This document shows, piece after piece, positions 38,764 to 49,300 of a stretch of DNA of 64,000 nucleotides; positions within the stretch are counted from its first letter, which is position 1, and every line of letters starts with the position of its first letter. The position numbers and the translations under genes are program-made. Location: positions 1-64,000 of the forward strand of contig NZ_CP026001.1 in NCBI RefSeq assembly GCF_003086775.1. The letters run 5' to 3'. This stretch comes from Stenotrophomonas sp. ZAC14D1_NAIMI4_1. Lineage in GTDB: Bacteria; Pseudomonadota; Gammaproteobacteria; Xanthomonadales; Xanthomonadaceae. A model generated the notes under the pieces. That model saw nothing but the letters and a program-made list of their open reading frames with translations. It was not told the DNA's origin and did not search any database.

Positions 38764-39769
38764 CGAATCGCTCCTCGCCCACCAGGGCCAGTACGTCAGC
38801 TTCGCTGACGGGGTTGAAATCGCCGGGGATGGAGTGCTTCAGACCACCGGCGGCCAGGCCGAAACGCACGGTGGCGTCGGCATCGAAGCCGGACAGGATG
38901 CCATGCAGGATGCCTGCGGCGAATGCATCACCACCGCCGATGCGGTCGACGATGCCCTGCAGCTGGCGCACCGGTGCCTGCGCGCGGGTACCGTCGCGGC
39001 CCAGCAGCAGCGCGCCCAGGGCGTGGTGGTCCACGCTGAGGGCCTGGCGCTGGGTGCAGGCCATCCACTGCAGCTGCGGGAATGCCGCGAACGCGGCGGC
39101 GGCGGCGGCTTCGACCTTGGCCACCACATCGGCCTGCTCGAAGCGCTGGCCGAGGATCACTTCGATATCGCGGTAATCAGCGAAGACGATGTCGGCCTGG
39201 GCGAACAGCGCGTGCAGGATCGCCTGCGCATCGCCGCCCCAGCGCTGCCACAGCTTGGGCCGGAAGTTGCCATCGAAGGACACGCGCACGCCCAGCTCGC
39301 GCGCCGCACGCGCCGCCGCCAGGGTGGCCTGGGCCACGTCCGGGCCGAGCGCCGGGCTGACCCCGGACAGGTGCAGCCACTGCGCGCCCTGCAGCAGCAC
39401 CGGCCAGTCGTAGTCGGCGGCGGTGCTGCGCGCGAAGGCCGAGTCGGCGCGGTCATAGACCACTTCGCTGGCACGCTGCACCGCGCCGGTGGTGAGGAAG
39501 TACAGGCCCATGCGCCCGTCCGGGTCCTGCCGCACGCTGCGCGTGTCGACCCCGTGCCGGCGCAGTTCACCCAGCACGTGGGCGCCCAGCGCGTTGCCGG
39601 CCACGGTGCTGACCATGGCCACCTCATGTCCAAAGCGGGACAGCGAGACACCCACGTTCGCTTCGGCGCCGCCCACGTGCACCTGCAGCTGCGGCGACTG
39701 CATCAGCAGTTCGTGACCGGGCGCCCCCAGGCGCAGCAGCAATTCCCCGAAACATACGACACGACCCAT
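38750..39769 (-). CDS. kdgK: 2-keto-3-deoxygluconate kinase (PfkB family)
   Basis: KdgK phosphorylates 2-keto-3-deoxygluconate to the substrate of Eda. The 339-residue ribokinase-fold protein has the N-terminal substrate region VGGAEANVGVSLSRFG and the C-terminal PfkB signature with catalytic Asp in IGGGDAFAAGIL. GGGAG precedes the ATG. KDG specificity is inferred from the coupling to eda and the kduI/kduD genes in the same locus; sequence alone indicates only a PfkB sugar kinase. Two copies of the proposed operator lie in the 285-base divergent gap to the receptor gene at 40055. Confidence 0.92.
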   Translation of the reverse strand: MGRVVCFGELLLRLGAPGHELLMQSPQLQVHVGGAEANVGVSLSRFGHEVAMVSTVAGNALGAHVLGELRRHGVDTRSVRQDPDGRMGLYFLTTGAVQRASEVVYDRADSAFARSTAADYDWPVLLQGAQWLHLSGVSPALGPDVAQATLAAARAARELGVRVSFDGNFRPKLWQRWGGDAQAILHALFAQADIVFADYRDIEVILGQRFEQADVVAKVEAAAAAAFAAFPQLQWMACTQRQALSVDHHALGALLLGRDGTRAQAPVRQLQGIVDRIGGGDAFAAGILHGILSGFDADATVRFGLAAGGLKHSIPGDFNPVSEADVLALVGEERFDVRR

Positions 39770-39844
39770 TTCCGCTCCCTTACGCTGGCCGCCAGCGGGT
39801 ACTGCTGGGCGGCGTGGAATCGCGCCACGCAGCCGCGTGGCGGT

Positions 39845-39860
39845 TGACCATCGGTGTCAT
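39845..39860. promoter_or_regulatory. Proposed LacI-type operator, site 1
   Basis: TGACCATCGGTGTCAT lies in the divergent kdgK / receptor gap, 76 bases upstream of kdgK. It shares 15 of 16 bases with site 2 and the CGGTGTCA core with three further sites in the locus. Confidence 0.6.
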
Positions 39861-39991
39861 CGCGAAACCGACCGGCCGTGCACACAGCCTATCAAACTGT
39901 CGGAAGCATTGTCCCGCAAGCGTCTTGGAGACATTACAGGTCTGTTGCGGTGCAAGATGCCGCAGAGGGAACGTGCTGCTACCGTCGGCTC

Positions 39992-40007
39992 TGACCAGCG
40001 GTGTCAT
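39992..40007. promoter_or_regulatory. Proposed LacI-type operator, site 2
   Basis: TGACCAGCGGTGTCAT is 48 bases before the receptor ATG at 40055. It repeats site 1, 147 bases away, with a single change. Confidence 0.65.
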
Positions 40008-40054
40008 TCCGCTGAAACACTCGCGAGACCAGACCTTTGGGAGAGGGGAAAGGC

Positions 40055-42835
40055 ATGCATTCTCGGAACCACGCAAAAAAGACACCGGTTACCTTGCTGG
40101 CCATGGCGGTCAGCCTGGCCCTTTCGGCGGGTGCCGCCGCCCAGCAGCAGAGCGAGGCGCCCAGCGCCACCAACCTGGATACGGTCAACGTCACCGGCTA
40201 CCGCGCCAGCGTCGAGAAGGCGCTGGACATCAAGCGTGGCGAGGCCGGGGTGGTCGATGCCATCGTGGCCGAGGATGTCGGCAAGTTCCCGGACCTGAAC
40301 CTGGCCGAGTCGCTGCAGCGCATCCCGGGCGTGGTCATCACCCGCGAGGCCGGTGAAGGCCGCAACATCTCGGTGCGCGGCCTGGGCCCGGATTTCACCC
40401 GCGTGCGCATCAACGGCATGGAAGCGCTGACCACCGTCGGCGCCGGCGACCAGAGCGGCGGCACCAACCGCGGCCGCGGCTTCGACTTCAACGTGTTCGC
40501 TTCGGACCTGTTCTCGCAGATGGTGGTGCGCAAGACCGCCTCGGCCGACGTCGAGGAAGGCTCGCTGGGCGCAACGGTCGACCTGCGTACCGCGCGCCCG
40601 TTCGACTACGACGGCTTCACCTTCGTGGCCAGTGGCCAGGCCAGCTACAACCAGATGGCCGAGAAGGCCGACCCGCGCCTGGCCGCGTTGATCTCCAACA
40701 CCTTCGCCGATGGAACCTTCGGCGCGCTGCTGTCGGTGGCCTACTCCGAGCGCCAGGCGCTGGAGGAAGGTTCCAACACCGGCCGCTGGGCCAACGGCCC
40801 CAGCAACGGTGGCTTCAGCGCGGCCTCGCCCTTCACCGCCGCGCGCAGTGCCGATGTCTACCACCCGCGCTTCCCGCGCTACGTGCAGATGGAACACCAG
40901 CAGAAGCGCCTGGGCGTGACCGGCTCGCTGCAGTGGAAGCCCTCCGACCGCACCGAGATCTCGCTCGACACGCTGTACTCGAAGATCGACGCCACGCGCG
41001 ACGAGCACTACATCGAAGCGATCTCCTTCAGCCGCAACCGCGACTCGGCCACCGGCGCCAACCGCCGCCCCGACCGCGACGGCAAGCCGGAAACCATCGT
41101 GCGCAACGGTGAGATCCGCAACAACGCGCTGCTGTACGGCGAGTTCGACAACGTCGACCTGCGCACCGAGAACCGCCACGACGAATGGAACACCGAGTTC
41201 AAGCAGGTCAGCCTGAACTTCGATCATCGCTTCACCGATGATTTCCAGATGACCGGCAAGGTCGGCATCTCGCGCTCGGCGCACGAGAACCCGGTGCAGA
41301 CCACCATCATCATGGACAAGTACGACGTGGACGGCTACAGCTACGACTACCGTGGCAACAGCCGGGCGCCGATCATCAACTACGGCATCGACCCCACCAA
41401 TCCCAATGGCTGGGAACTGGCCGAGATCCGCCTGCGCCCGCAGTATGTGGACAACGACTTCGACACCGCCGAAGTCAACTTCAACTGGAACCTCAGCCCC
41501 GGCTTCCGCCTGAAGGGCGGCGTGCTGGCCAAGGACTACACCTTCAGCACGCTGGAGCTGCGCCGCACCAGCGAAGGCGCAGTGCCGGTGATCGCCAACG
41601 GCAGCCGCATCGTGCCGGCCGACCTCACCAGCCAGGCTGGCCTGAAGGGCATCAACGGCTCGCCGTCGAACTGGGTGGTGCCCAACCTGGGTGCCATCGC
41701 CGACCTGCTGGACATCTACAGCAACAGCGGCACCTTCGCCGTCGCACCGCGCGCGAACAACAGCCGCAGCGTGGAAGAGAAGGACCGCGGCGTCTGGCTG
41801 ATGGGCGAGTTCTCCACCGACCTCGGTGCCATCCCGCTGTCGGGCAACTTCGGTGTGCGCTACGTGCAGACCGAGCAGACCTCCAGCGGCGCGGCCACGG
41901 TCGGCGGCGTGCTGGTGGATGCCACCACCAACCGCAAGTACAACGACACCCTGCCCTCGTTCAACCTGGTGGCCGAGATCACGCCGGACTTCCTGATCCG
42001 CCTGGGTGCGGCCAAGGTGATGAGCCGCCCGGGCCTGGGCAACCTGACCCCGGGCGTGACCGTGGCCGTGGCCGGCGGCGCGCGCACCGTGGCCGGTGGC
42101 AACCCCAACCTCGATCCGTTCCGCGCCACCAACGTGGACATGAGCTTCGAGTGGTACTTCGCCGAAGGTGCGATGGCCGGCATCGGCCTGTTCTACAAGG
42201 ACATCGACTCGTTCGTGCAGACCACCCGCGAAGTGCGCCCGTATTCCAGCAGCGGCCTGCCGGCCAGCCTGCTCGACGGCACCGGCGCTTCGGTCAACGA
42301 TGACTTCACCTTCAGCATCCCGCTCAATACCCCCGGCGGCGAACTGTATGGCGTGGAAGCCAACTACACCCAGCCCTTCACCTTCCTGCCCGGCAAGTGG
42401 TCCAACCTGGGCGTGCAGCTGAACTACACCTGGGTCGACACCAGCATCCAGTACGTCAACGGTGCCGGCGCGGCGGTGATGAAGAACCAGCTGACCGGCA
42501 CCTCGAAGAACGCGTGGAACGCGACGCTGTTCTACGAAGGCGATGCCTGGTCGGGCCGCGTTTCGGCCACCAACCGCAGCGACTACCTCACCCAGGCACC
42601 CGGCCAGGAAACCGGCTTCAACCTGGACGGTTACCACGGCATGACCGGCACCACCGTCCTCGATGCATCCATCCGCTACCGCATCAGCGACCAGCTGGAA
42701 CTGAGCCTGGAAGGCATCAACCTGACCAACGAAGCCTCGGATGAGTGGGTGTACTCGCCCACCACCGGCCAGCTGCCGCTGCAGTACACCGAAACCGGCC
42801 GCCAGTTCCTGCTGGGCGTGCGCTACAAGTTCTGA
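40055..42835 (+). CDS. TonB-dependent receptor, Xanthomonas/Caulobacter class (oligosaccharide uptake)
   Basis: A 926-residue outer-membrane receptor of the large TonB-Xanth-Caul class, whose characterised members take up plant-derived oligosaccharides. A signal peptide (ending about ASA-GAAAQQ, residue 28) precedes the TonB-box region (LDTVNVTGYRAS). The plug domain has KFPDLNLAESLQRIPGVVI and NISVRGLGPDFTRVRINGME. The barrel ends in LLGVRYKF with terminal Phe. A good ribosome binding site (GAGAGGGGAAAG) fixes ATG 40055. Operator sites 1 and 2 lie upstream. By context the substrate is probably pectin or rhamnogalacturonan oligosaccharides (inference). Confidence 0.93.
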   Translation: MHSRNHAKKTPVTLLAMAVSLALSAGAAAQQQSEAPSATNLDTVNVTGYRASVEKALDIKRGEAGVVDAIVAEDVGKFPDLNLAESLQRIPGVVITREAGEGRNISVRGLGPDFTRVRINGMEALTTVGAGDQSGGTNRGRGFDFNVFASDLFSQMVVRKTASADVEEGSLGATVDLRTARPFDYDGFTFVASGQASYNQMAEKADPRLAALISNTFADGTFGALLSVAYSERQALEEGSNTGRWANGPSNGGFSAASPFTAARSADVYHPRFPRYVQMEHQQKRLGVTGSLQWKPSDRTEISLDTLYSKIDATRDEHYIEAISFSRNRDSATGANRRPDRDGKPETIVRNGEIRNNALLYGEFDNVDLRTENRHDEWNTEFKQVSLNFDHRFTDDFQMTGKVGISRSAHENPVQTTIIMDKYDVDGYSYDYRGNSRAPIINYGIDPTNPNGWELAEIRLRPQYVDNDFDTAEVNFNWNLSPGFRLKGGVLAKDYTFSTLELRRTSEGAVPVIANGSRIVPADLTSQAGLKGINGSPSNWVVPNLGAIADLLDIYSNSGTFAVAPRANNSRSVEEKDRGVWLMGEFSTDLGAIPLSGNFGVRYVQTEQTSSGAATVGGVLVDATTNRKYNDTLPSFNLVAEITPDFLIRLGAAKVMSRPGLGNLTPGVTVAVAGGARTVAGGNPNLDPFRATNVDMSFEWYFAEGAMAGIGLFYKDIDSFVQTTREVRPYSSSGLPASLLDGTGASVNDDFTFSIPLNTPGGELYGVEANYTQPFTFLPGKWSNLGVQLNYTWVDTSIQYVNGAGAAVMKNQLTGTSKNAWNATLFYEGDAWSGRVSATNRSDYLTQAPGQETGFNLDGYHGMTGTTVLDASIRYRISDQLELSLEGINLTNEASDEWVYSPTTGQLPLQYTETGRQFLLGVRYKF

Positions 42836-42951
42836 CCGCCGACGCGGCGGCGTGCCAGCACGCCGCCGCACTTCGAGTGCAACGAAGAAACGCCGCTGCA
42901 GCTGCTGCGGCGCAAGATGCCGCGCGCCATGCGCTTTGTTACGTTCACGCG

Positions 42952-42966
42952 TGACCCGCGGTGTCA
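42952..42966. promoter_or_regulatory. Proposed LacI-type operator, site 3
   Basis: TGACCCGCGGTGTCA, 95 bases before the second receptor gene, matches site 2 at 14 of 15 positions. Confidence 0.6.
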
Positions 42967-43060
42967 GCAAGTCGTTGCACCTGCGTCGTACCGGAGGAGG
43001 CCGGTACGCACGCTAGAACGCCTTCGCAACGCTTGAGGACACCCTGGGAGGGGATTACAG

Positions 43061-46000
43061 ATGGATTCGTCGCTCGCGCTTCACTGCGGCCGCGCGCCGC
43101 TCACCGTGCTTGCCCTGTCGATCGGACTGGCGCTGAGCCACGCCGCGCATGCACAACAGACGCCGGAAGCGGCCGCCGCCGATGCGGTCGACCTGGACAA
43201 GGTGGAGGTCAAGGCGACCTACCGCGAAAGCCTGCAGCAATCGCTGGACGAAAAGCGCTACAGCGTGGAGCAGGTCGATGCGATCTACGCCGAGGACATC
43301 GGCAAGTTTCCCGACCTGAACCTGGCCGAGTCGATGCAGCGCATCGCCGGTGTTTCCATCGACCGCGAAGGCGGCGAAGGCCAGCAGATTTCCGTGCGCG
43401 GCCTCGGTTCGGATTTCACCCGCGTGCGCATCAACGGCCTGGAAGCGCTGTCCACCGCCGGCAGCGGCAGCACTGGCGTCAACCGCAGCCGTGGCTTCGA
43501 CTTCAACACCTTCGCCTCCGAACTGTTCAGCCGGGTCAAGGTCAACAAGACCCAGTCGGCGCAGATGGACGAAGGTTCGCTCGGCGCCACCGTCGACCTG
43601 CGCGCGTCGCGGCCGTTCGATTTCAATGGCTTCCAGGCCTCGCTCAATGGCCAGTACGGCTACAACGAACTGTCGCGCTCGAAGGACCCGCGCGTATCGG
43701 CGCTGCTGAGCAATACCTGGGCCGACGGCCGCTTCGGTGCGCTGGTGTCGGCGGCGTGGAGCAAGCGCACGATCTTCGAGGAAGGCTACAACCCGGTGCG
43801 CTGGGAGCACGGCAACTACCGCAACTCCAACCAGGCCACGGCCGCCAACAACGGCACCTACGGCTTCTGCAGCCCGGCCGGCTATGACCCGCAGACACCG
43901 CGCAATCCGGCCGCCAATGAAACCGCGCAGGGCGTCGGCAGCGCCGCCAACCAGGCGCGGAGCAACGGCTGGGGCAGCTACGGCATCGACGCCACCCACT
44001 GCGGCACCGGCATCGACCGCCCCGACGCAACGGCAGAGAACATCGCCGCCTACGAAACCGCCACCAATGCGTGGATCCCGCGCTACCCGCGCTACATCCG
44101 CACCGAGCATGAGATCGAACGGCTGGGCGTCACCGGCGCGCTTCAGTTCCGCTTCAGCCCCGACAGCCTGCTCAACCTCGACCTGATGTACTCGAAGTTG
44201 GACAAGGACCAGCGCGAGGACTCGATCGGTGCCAACCTGCATCGCACCGCGCAGTACGGCGGCAAGACCCAGATCGTGGTGCGCGAGGCGCAGGTGGATG
44301 CACAGAACCGCCTGGTCTACGGCGTGTTCGACAACGTCGACTTCCGCACCGAATCGACCGCCATCGAGGAAAGCACCGAGTTCAAGCAGGCCAGCCTGAA
44401 CTTCGAGCACCGCTTCAACGATGCGGTGCGCCTGGACGCACTGGTCGGCCACTCCTCGTCCAGTTTCGAGCGGCCGGTGTTCTCCATGGTCAGCTTCGAC
44501 AACAGCAACCTGGATGGCTTCGTGCTGGACATGCGCAACGGCGCCAGCATGCCTTCGATGACCTTCCCCTTCGCCCTGGGTGATGCGGCATCGTGGCAAT
44601 GGCTGGGCTACGGCACCGCGCCGGTGAACGCCAACGGCACCGCGCGCGGCGGCAACATCAGCGAAGTGCGCCTGAACCCGCAGTACGTCGACAACAGCTT
44701 CGACACCGCCAAGGTCGACCTGACCTTCAACGTGTCGCCCACCTTCACCCTGCGCGGCGGCCTGGCCTACAAGGACTACGGCATGCGCACGCAGGAGTAC
44801 CGCAACATCAGCTATGGCCGCATGTCCCAGGCGCTGCCCGATGGCATCGGCGTGGGCGACCTGTCCACCAGCCTCGATGGTTTCGGCAAGGGCCTGGATG
44901 GCAGCACGCCGGGCAGCTGGCTGATCCCCGACTTCAACCGCATCGCCGAGCTGCTGGACATCTACTGCAACTGCAACACCGGCACCCTCGGCGGCGACTA
45001 CCGCCTGGCTGGCGTCGGCCACTTCGGTGCATCGAACAACAACTTCGACGTGACCGAGAAGAGCTACGCCAGCTACCTGCAGCTGGACTTCAACACCGAA
45101 CTCTGGGACCGCCCGTTCCGCGGCAACCTCGGCCTGCGCTACGTGCGCACCGAGATCGATGCCAGCGGCTATGCACCGTGCCAGGCGGCAAGCAGCAGCG
45201 ACCTGTCGGCGGCATGTGAACCGTTCCTGGGCGTGGCCAGCGCCACCGCCGATGCCGGCGAGCGCCTGCTGGTGGCCACCACCGTCGGCCACCGCTATGA
45301 CGACTGGCTGCCCTCGCTGAACCTGGCCTGGGACCTGACCGACAGCGTGGTGCTGCGCCTCGGTGCGGCCAAGACCATGGCCCGGCCGACCCTGTCCAAC
45401 CTGTCGCCCAGCGTCAGCGGCGGCCCGACCAGCTTCCTCGACGAGGACCGTTACTACTCGATCAACCTGGGCAACCCGAAGCTGGATCCGTTCCGCTCCA
45501 CCAACTACGACCTGAGCGCGGAGTGGTACTTCCAGGAAGGCGCCCTGCTGTCGGCGGCGGTGTTCTACAAGGACATCGAAACCTACGTGCAGCGCACCCG
45601 ACTGCTGACTACCTGGGGTGACATGGGTTACTCGCTGGACCTGCTGCCGGCCGGCTTCAGCCCGAACACGCTGTTCAACGTGCAGAGCTACTTCAACACT
45701 CCGGGCGGCCCGTTGAAGGGCTATGAGCTGACCTACCAGCAGCCCTTCAGCTTCCTGCCCGGCTTCTGGAAGAACTTCGGCGTGCAGCTGAACTACACCC
45801 ACGTCGATTCGAAGATCAAATATCTCTTCAGCTCCGGCAGTGGCGACACCATCGTCACCACCTACACCGAGAACGACCTGCTGAACCTGTCGCCCAACTC
45901 GTACAACGCCACCGTGTACTACGACGACGGCCGCTTCAGCGCGCGCGTGTCCACCAGCTACCGCGATGCCTACATCAACCAGATCCTGACCCAGGAGAAC

Positions 46001-46237
46001 GTCTGGGACCTGGACGGCAACCAGTACGCCACCGCCGATGTCACCGGAAAGTACAGCGTGGAAAACGTGGATTTCAACATGTCCTGGAAGTTCAACAAGC
46101 AGCTGACCGTCAGCTTCGAGGCGATCAACCTGCTGGACAGCGCCGACGAGCGCTTCGTCGATTCGGCCCTGTCACTGCCCGACCGCTACACCCACACCGG
46201 GCGCCAGTACTACCTGGGGCTGCGCTACAAGTTCTGA
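43061..46237 (+). CDS. TonB-dependent receptor, Xanthomonas/Caulobacter class, second of pair
   Basis: A 1058-residue outer-membrane receptor related to the one upstream. A signal peptide (ending in AHAQQ, about residue 32) precedes VDLDKVEVKATYRESL as the TonB-box region. The plug has KFPDLNLAESMQRIAGVSID and ISVRGLGSDFTRVRINGLEAL. The barrel ends in YLGLRYKF. It is longer than its neighbour through extra extracellular-loop sequence. CTGGGAGGGG lies upstream of the ATG. Operator site 3 precedes it, and the 1275-residue enzyme gene follows after 75 bases, so these probably form one uptake unit. Confidence 0.93.
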   Translation: MDSSLALHCGRAPLTVLALSIGLALSHAAHAQQTPEAAAADAVDLDKVEVKATYRESLQQSLDEKRYSVEQVDAIYAEDIGKFPDLNLAESMQRIAGVSIDREGGEGQQISVRGLGSDFTRVRINGLEALSTAGSGSTGVNRSRGFDFNTFASELFSRVKVNKTQSAQMDEGSLGATVDLRASRPFDFNGFQASLNGQYGYNELSRSKDPRVSALLSNTWADGRFGALVSAAWSKRTIFEEGYNPVRWEHGNYRNSNQATAANNGTYGFCSPAGYDPQTPRNPAANETAQGVGSAANQARSNGWGSYGIDATHCGTGIDRPDATAENIAAYETATNAWIPRYPRYIRTEHEIERLGVTGALQFRFSPDSLLNLDLMYSKLDKDQREDSIGANLHRTAQYGGKTQIVVREAQVDAQNRLVYGVFDNVDFRTESTAIEESTEFKQASLNFEHRFNDAVRLDALVGHSSSSFERPVFSMVSFDNSNLDGFVLDMRNGASMPSMTFPFALGDAASWQWLGYGTAPVNANGTARGGNISEVRLNPQYVDNSFDTAKVDLTFNVSPTFTLRGGLAYKDYGMRTQEYRNISYGRMSQALPDGIGVGDLSTSLDGFGKGLDGSTPGSWLIPDFNRIAELLDIYCNCNTGTLGGDYRLAGVGHFGASNNNFDVTEKSYASYLQLDFNTELWDRPFRGNLGLRYVRTEIDASGYAPCQAASSSDLSAACEPFLGVASATADAGERLLVATTVGHRYDDWLPSLNLAWDLTDSVVLRLGAAKTMARPTLSNLSPSVSGGPTSFLDEDRYYSINLGNPKLDPFRSTNYDLSAEWYFQEGALLSAAVFYKDIETYVQRTRLLTTWGDMGYSLDLLPAGFSPNTLFNVQSYFNTPGGPLKGYELTYQQPFSFLPGFWKNFGVQLNYTHVDSKIKYLFSSGSGDTIVTTYTENDLLNLSPNSYNATVYYDDGRFSARVSTSYRDAYINQILTQENVWDLDGNQYATADVTGKYSVENVDFNMSWKFNKQLTVSFEAINLLDSADERFVDSALSLPDRYTHTGRQYYLGLRYKF

Positions 46238-46312
46238 GCACGCCCCCTGTCCCGCCGTACCGCACCGCCGCCATGCCGCTGCACCGTCGAATGCTGCTGA
46301 AAGGAAGGTTCC

Positions 46313-49300
46313 ATGCACCGTACCGCTTCTGCCCCCACCTTGCTGTGCCGCCCGCGCCGCCGCCTGCTGGTGGCCGCGCTGTCGCTGGCCACCGCGCTGC
46401 CCGCGCTGGCCGCACCGTCGCCGACGCTGCTGTTCCACGTCGACGCCAACCAGGGGCTGACCGCCGTGACGGCGCAGGGCGAAGCGGTGCCGAACTTCCG
46501 CGACAAGGCGGCGGTGGTCGATGACGGTGCACGCGGCAAGGCCATCCAGTGGGAAGACGATGGCGTGCTGGCGTGGGATGCGCCCGGCAACATCCAGGCC
46601 CAACGTGGCACCCTCGCCTTCGACTGGCGCCCGCGCTACGCGGTGGGCGAAGCACCGTTCGTGATCTTCCGCGTCGGCTATGCCGACCACAGCAGCTGGG
46701 ACATGGCATGGCTGCGCATCGACTGGAACGGCCACGGCTTCGATGCATTCGTCACCGATGCCAATCTCGCGCGCAGCCGCGTGTCGTTCCGCATGGATAC
46801 GCCGCCGCGGCCGGAGCAGTGGCTGCACCTGGCCTTTGCCTGGGACGAGGACCAGGGCGTGCGCCTGTTCGTCGATGGCCGCGAAGTAGCGCGTGCACAG
46901 GCCACCGGTGACTACGACGCGGCGCTGGACCAGCTCGGGCTGGCCGGGCGGGTGATGGCGCCCTACCAGGTGCAGAGCCGTTACAACTTCCTGCGCGGCA
47001 GCGATTTCCAGCACATCCGCGTCTACGACCGCATGCTCGATGGCCCTGCCGTGCAGGCGCTGGCGGGCGGCAAGGCGCCGGCCAGCGCGGTGGCAGCGGC
47101 CACCGACGAGCGTGCCTGGCGCCATCGCTTCGGCTGGGAAGGTGCGGCACCGCCGGCCCTGGCATCGGCCGGCACGCGCATCCGCAAGATCGAGTTTGCC
47201 GACACCCGTGACCTGAAGGCATGGATGTGGAAGGCCACCGATGGCATCGCCGAAACCACCTGGCCGGGCGTCTACAACCGCTCGCGCCTGCCCGGTCGCA
47301 ACGACTATTTCCAGCTGCCGGACTGGAACACCTACGTGGAAAGCGGGCAGCACCTGGACCTGACCCTGCCGGCCGGCGAGACGGTGAACCGCATGGAGAT
47401 CCGTGGTGCGGCCTTCGGCACCCTGGCCCACGGCCCCGACGCTGCCCATGCCACGCAGGTGCTGGCCACGCGCCCGCGCGGCGTGGTGCGCAGCGTGCAG
47501 GACATTCCCGCGCAGCAGGGCGGCGTGCTGCGTTTCAGCAACGTCGAACAGGAAACGCCGATCCAGGAAATCTGGGCCTACAACGTGAGCGAAGGCGCCG
47601 AACCGGAAGGCACGGTGAAGCAGGCCTACGTGATCGACAGCCAGGCGCTGCCCGACTACACCAACCTGGAGGCGCTGCGGCATTACATCGATGGCCGCTA
47701 CCCGGTGGCCGAGCGCAGCACGGTGATGGCCCTGCCCAAGGGCGCCGGTTCGCGCCGCCGCAGCCCCGACACCCTGCCGGCGCAGCCGCGGCCGATCGTG
47801 CACGTGCTGATTCCCTCCGGCGTGGGCGATGCGCCAGCAAACCAGCCATTGATCCGCAGCTGGGCCTACAGCTGGGAAAACATGCATGACGGCCTGGATG
47901 GCGTGGCCATCGATATTCCCGCGCTGGACCTGCCCGCTACCCACGAAGGCCTGATCCCGCTGAACATCCGCATCAAGGACCCGATCTGGCCGGCGCGCGA
48001 CATGATCGATGTCTCGGTGTCGGTGCAGCCGGGGCAGGCACGCACGCTGTGGCTGGACCTGCGTGACCGCATTCTCACCCCGGACAGCCTGTGGCTGAGC
48101 ATCGCCTCGGCGGCGCCGGGCTTCGATGCCGCTGCGCTGGATGGTGCGCAGATCCGCCTGGTGTTCAAGCCGCGCGCGGACGCGCTGAAGGAGCACGTCG
48201 CCGACCGCTTCAACCAGGTGCGCGACAACTGGGGCTTCCTGGTGGAGGAGCACACCACATCCAAGCGCCAGCGCCTGTATGCACGCGTCTACGCGGACCT
48301 GAGCGACCTGCTGCGGGTGGACCCGGACCACGAACTCGGCCGCCTGTACTGGAACTACATCAGCTACAACAGCCAGGGCCGCCCGCCCTACACCGCACCG
48401 GCCGTGCCCAAGGGCGTACCGGCGTGGGCGTTCAACCAGGTGCAGGACCTGGCCCAGGTGCGGCAGTTCGTCGACTGGTGGATCGACCAGCGCCAGGTGG
48501 CCTATGGCGATTTCGGCGGCGGCATTTCCGATGATTCCGACCTGACCCAGCAGTGGCCGGGGCTGGCCCTGATGGGCGTGCAGCCGGACCGGCTGAATGC
48601 CTCGCTGACCGCGCTGTCCGATGCGGTGTACCGCAATGGCATGTTCAGCAACGGCCTGAGCACGATCGAGACCGACGAGCTGCATTCCTACGAGGAAGGC
48701 ATCAACACCAACAGCGCCATGCTCTACCTCAACTGGGGCGACCCGTTGACGCTGGAGCGCCTGATGGAAACGGTGAAAGCGTTCGACGAGCGCATCATCC
48801 TGCGCAACCCGCAGGGCAACCTGCTGTTCTCCAGCAACTGGTTTGGTGGCAACAAGGTCTACCGCGAACCGAACTGGCAGTGGCAGAAGCCCTATTCGTT
48901 CCCGGTGCTGCACCCGGCGTTCCTGCTGGGCCAGTACAACGCCGATGCGACCGGCCGCAAGCTGGTGATCGGCCTGGCCGATGGCTACCTGGCTCACGCG
49001 GGCACTGACGGGAAGGGGCGCTTCACCCTGCCCAACGAGATCAACTGGGCCACCGGTGCCACCCGTGGCGGCGAGCTGAACAACGGCTCCGGCGGCGGCG
49101 ACACGATGCACACCTTCTGGGCGGCGTGGCGCTGGACCGGCGATGCGAAGTACCTGCAGGCGCTGGACTACCGCGTGGCGCGTGGCGGGCCGGGCGCGCT
49201 GGCCAACCTGGGCGAGAACTACGTGGACGTGCTGGGCAGGCAGCAGGACTGGTACCCGACGCTGACCGCCGAGGCCGATGCTGGAAAGACCGGTTTCGCC

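Noticed and set aside
46430..46445. Additional parS site at TGTTCCACGTCGACGC
   Set aside because: Only the left half matches; the palindrome is broken and it lies in coding sequence far from the origin cluster.
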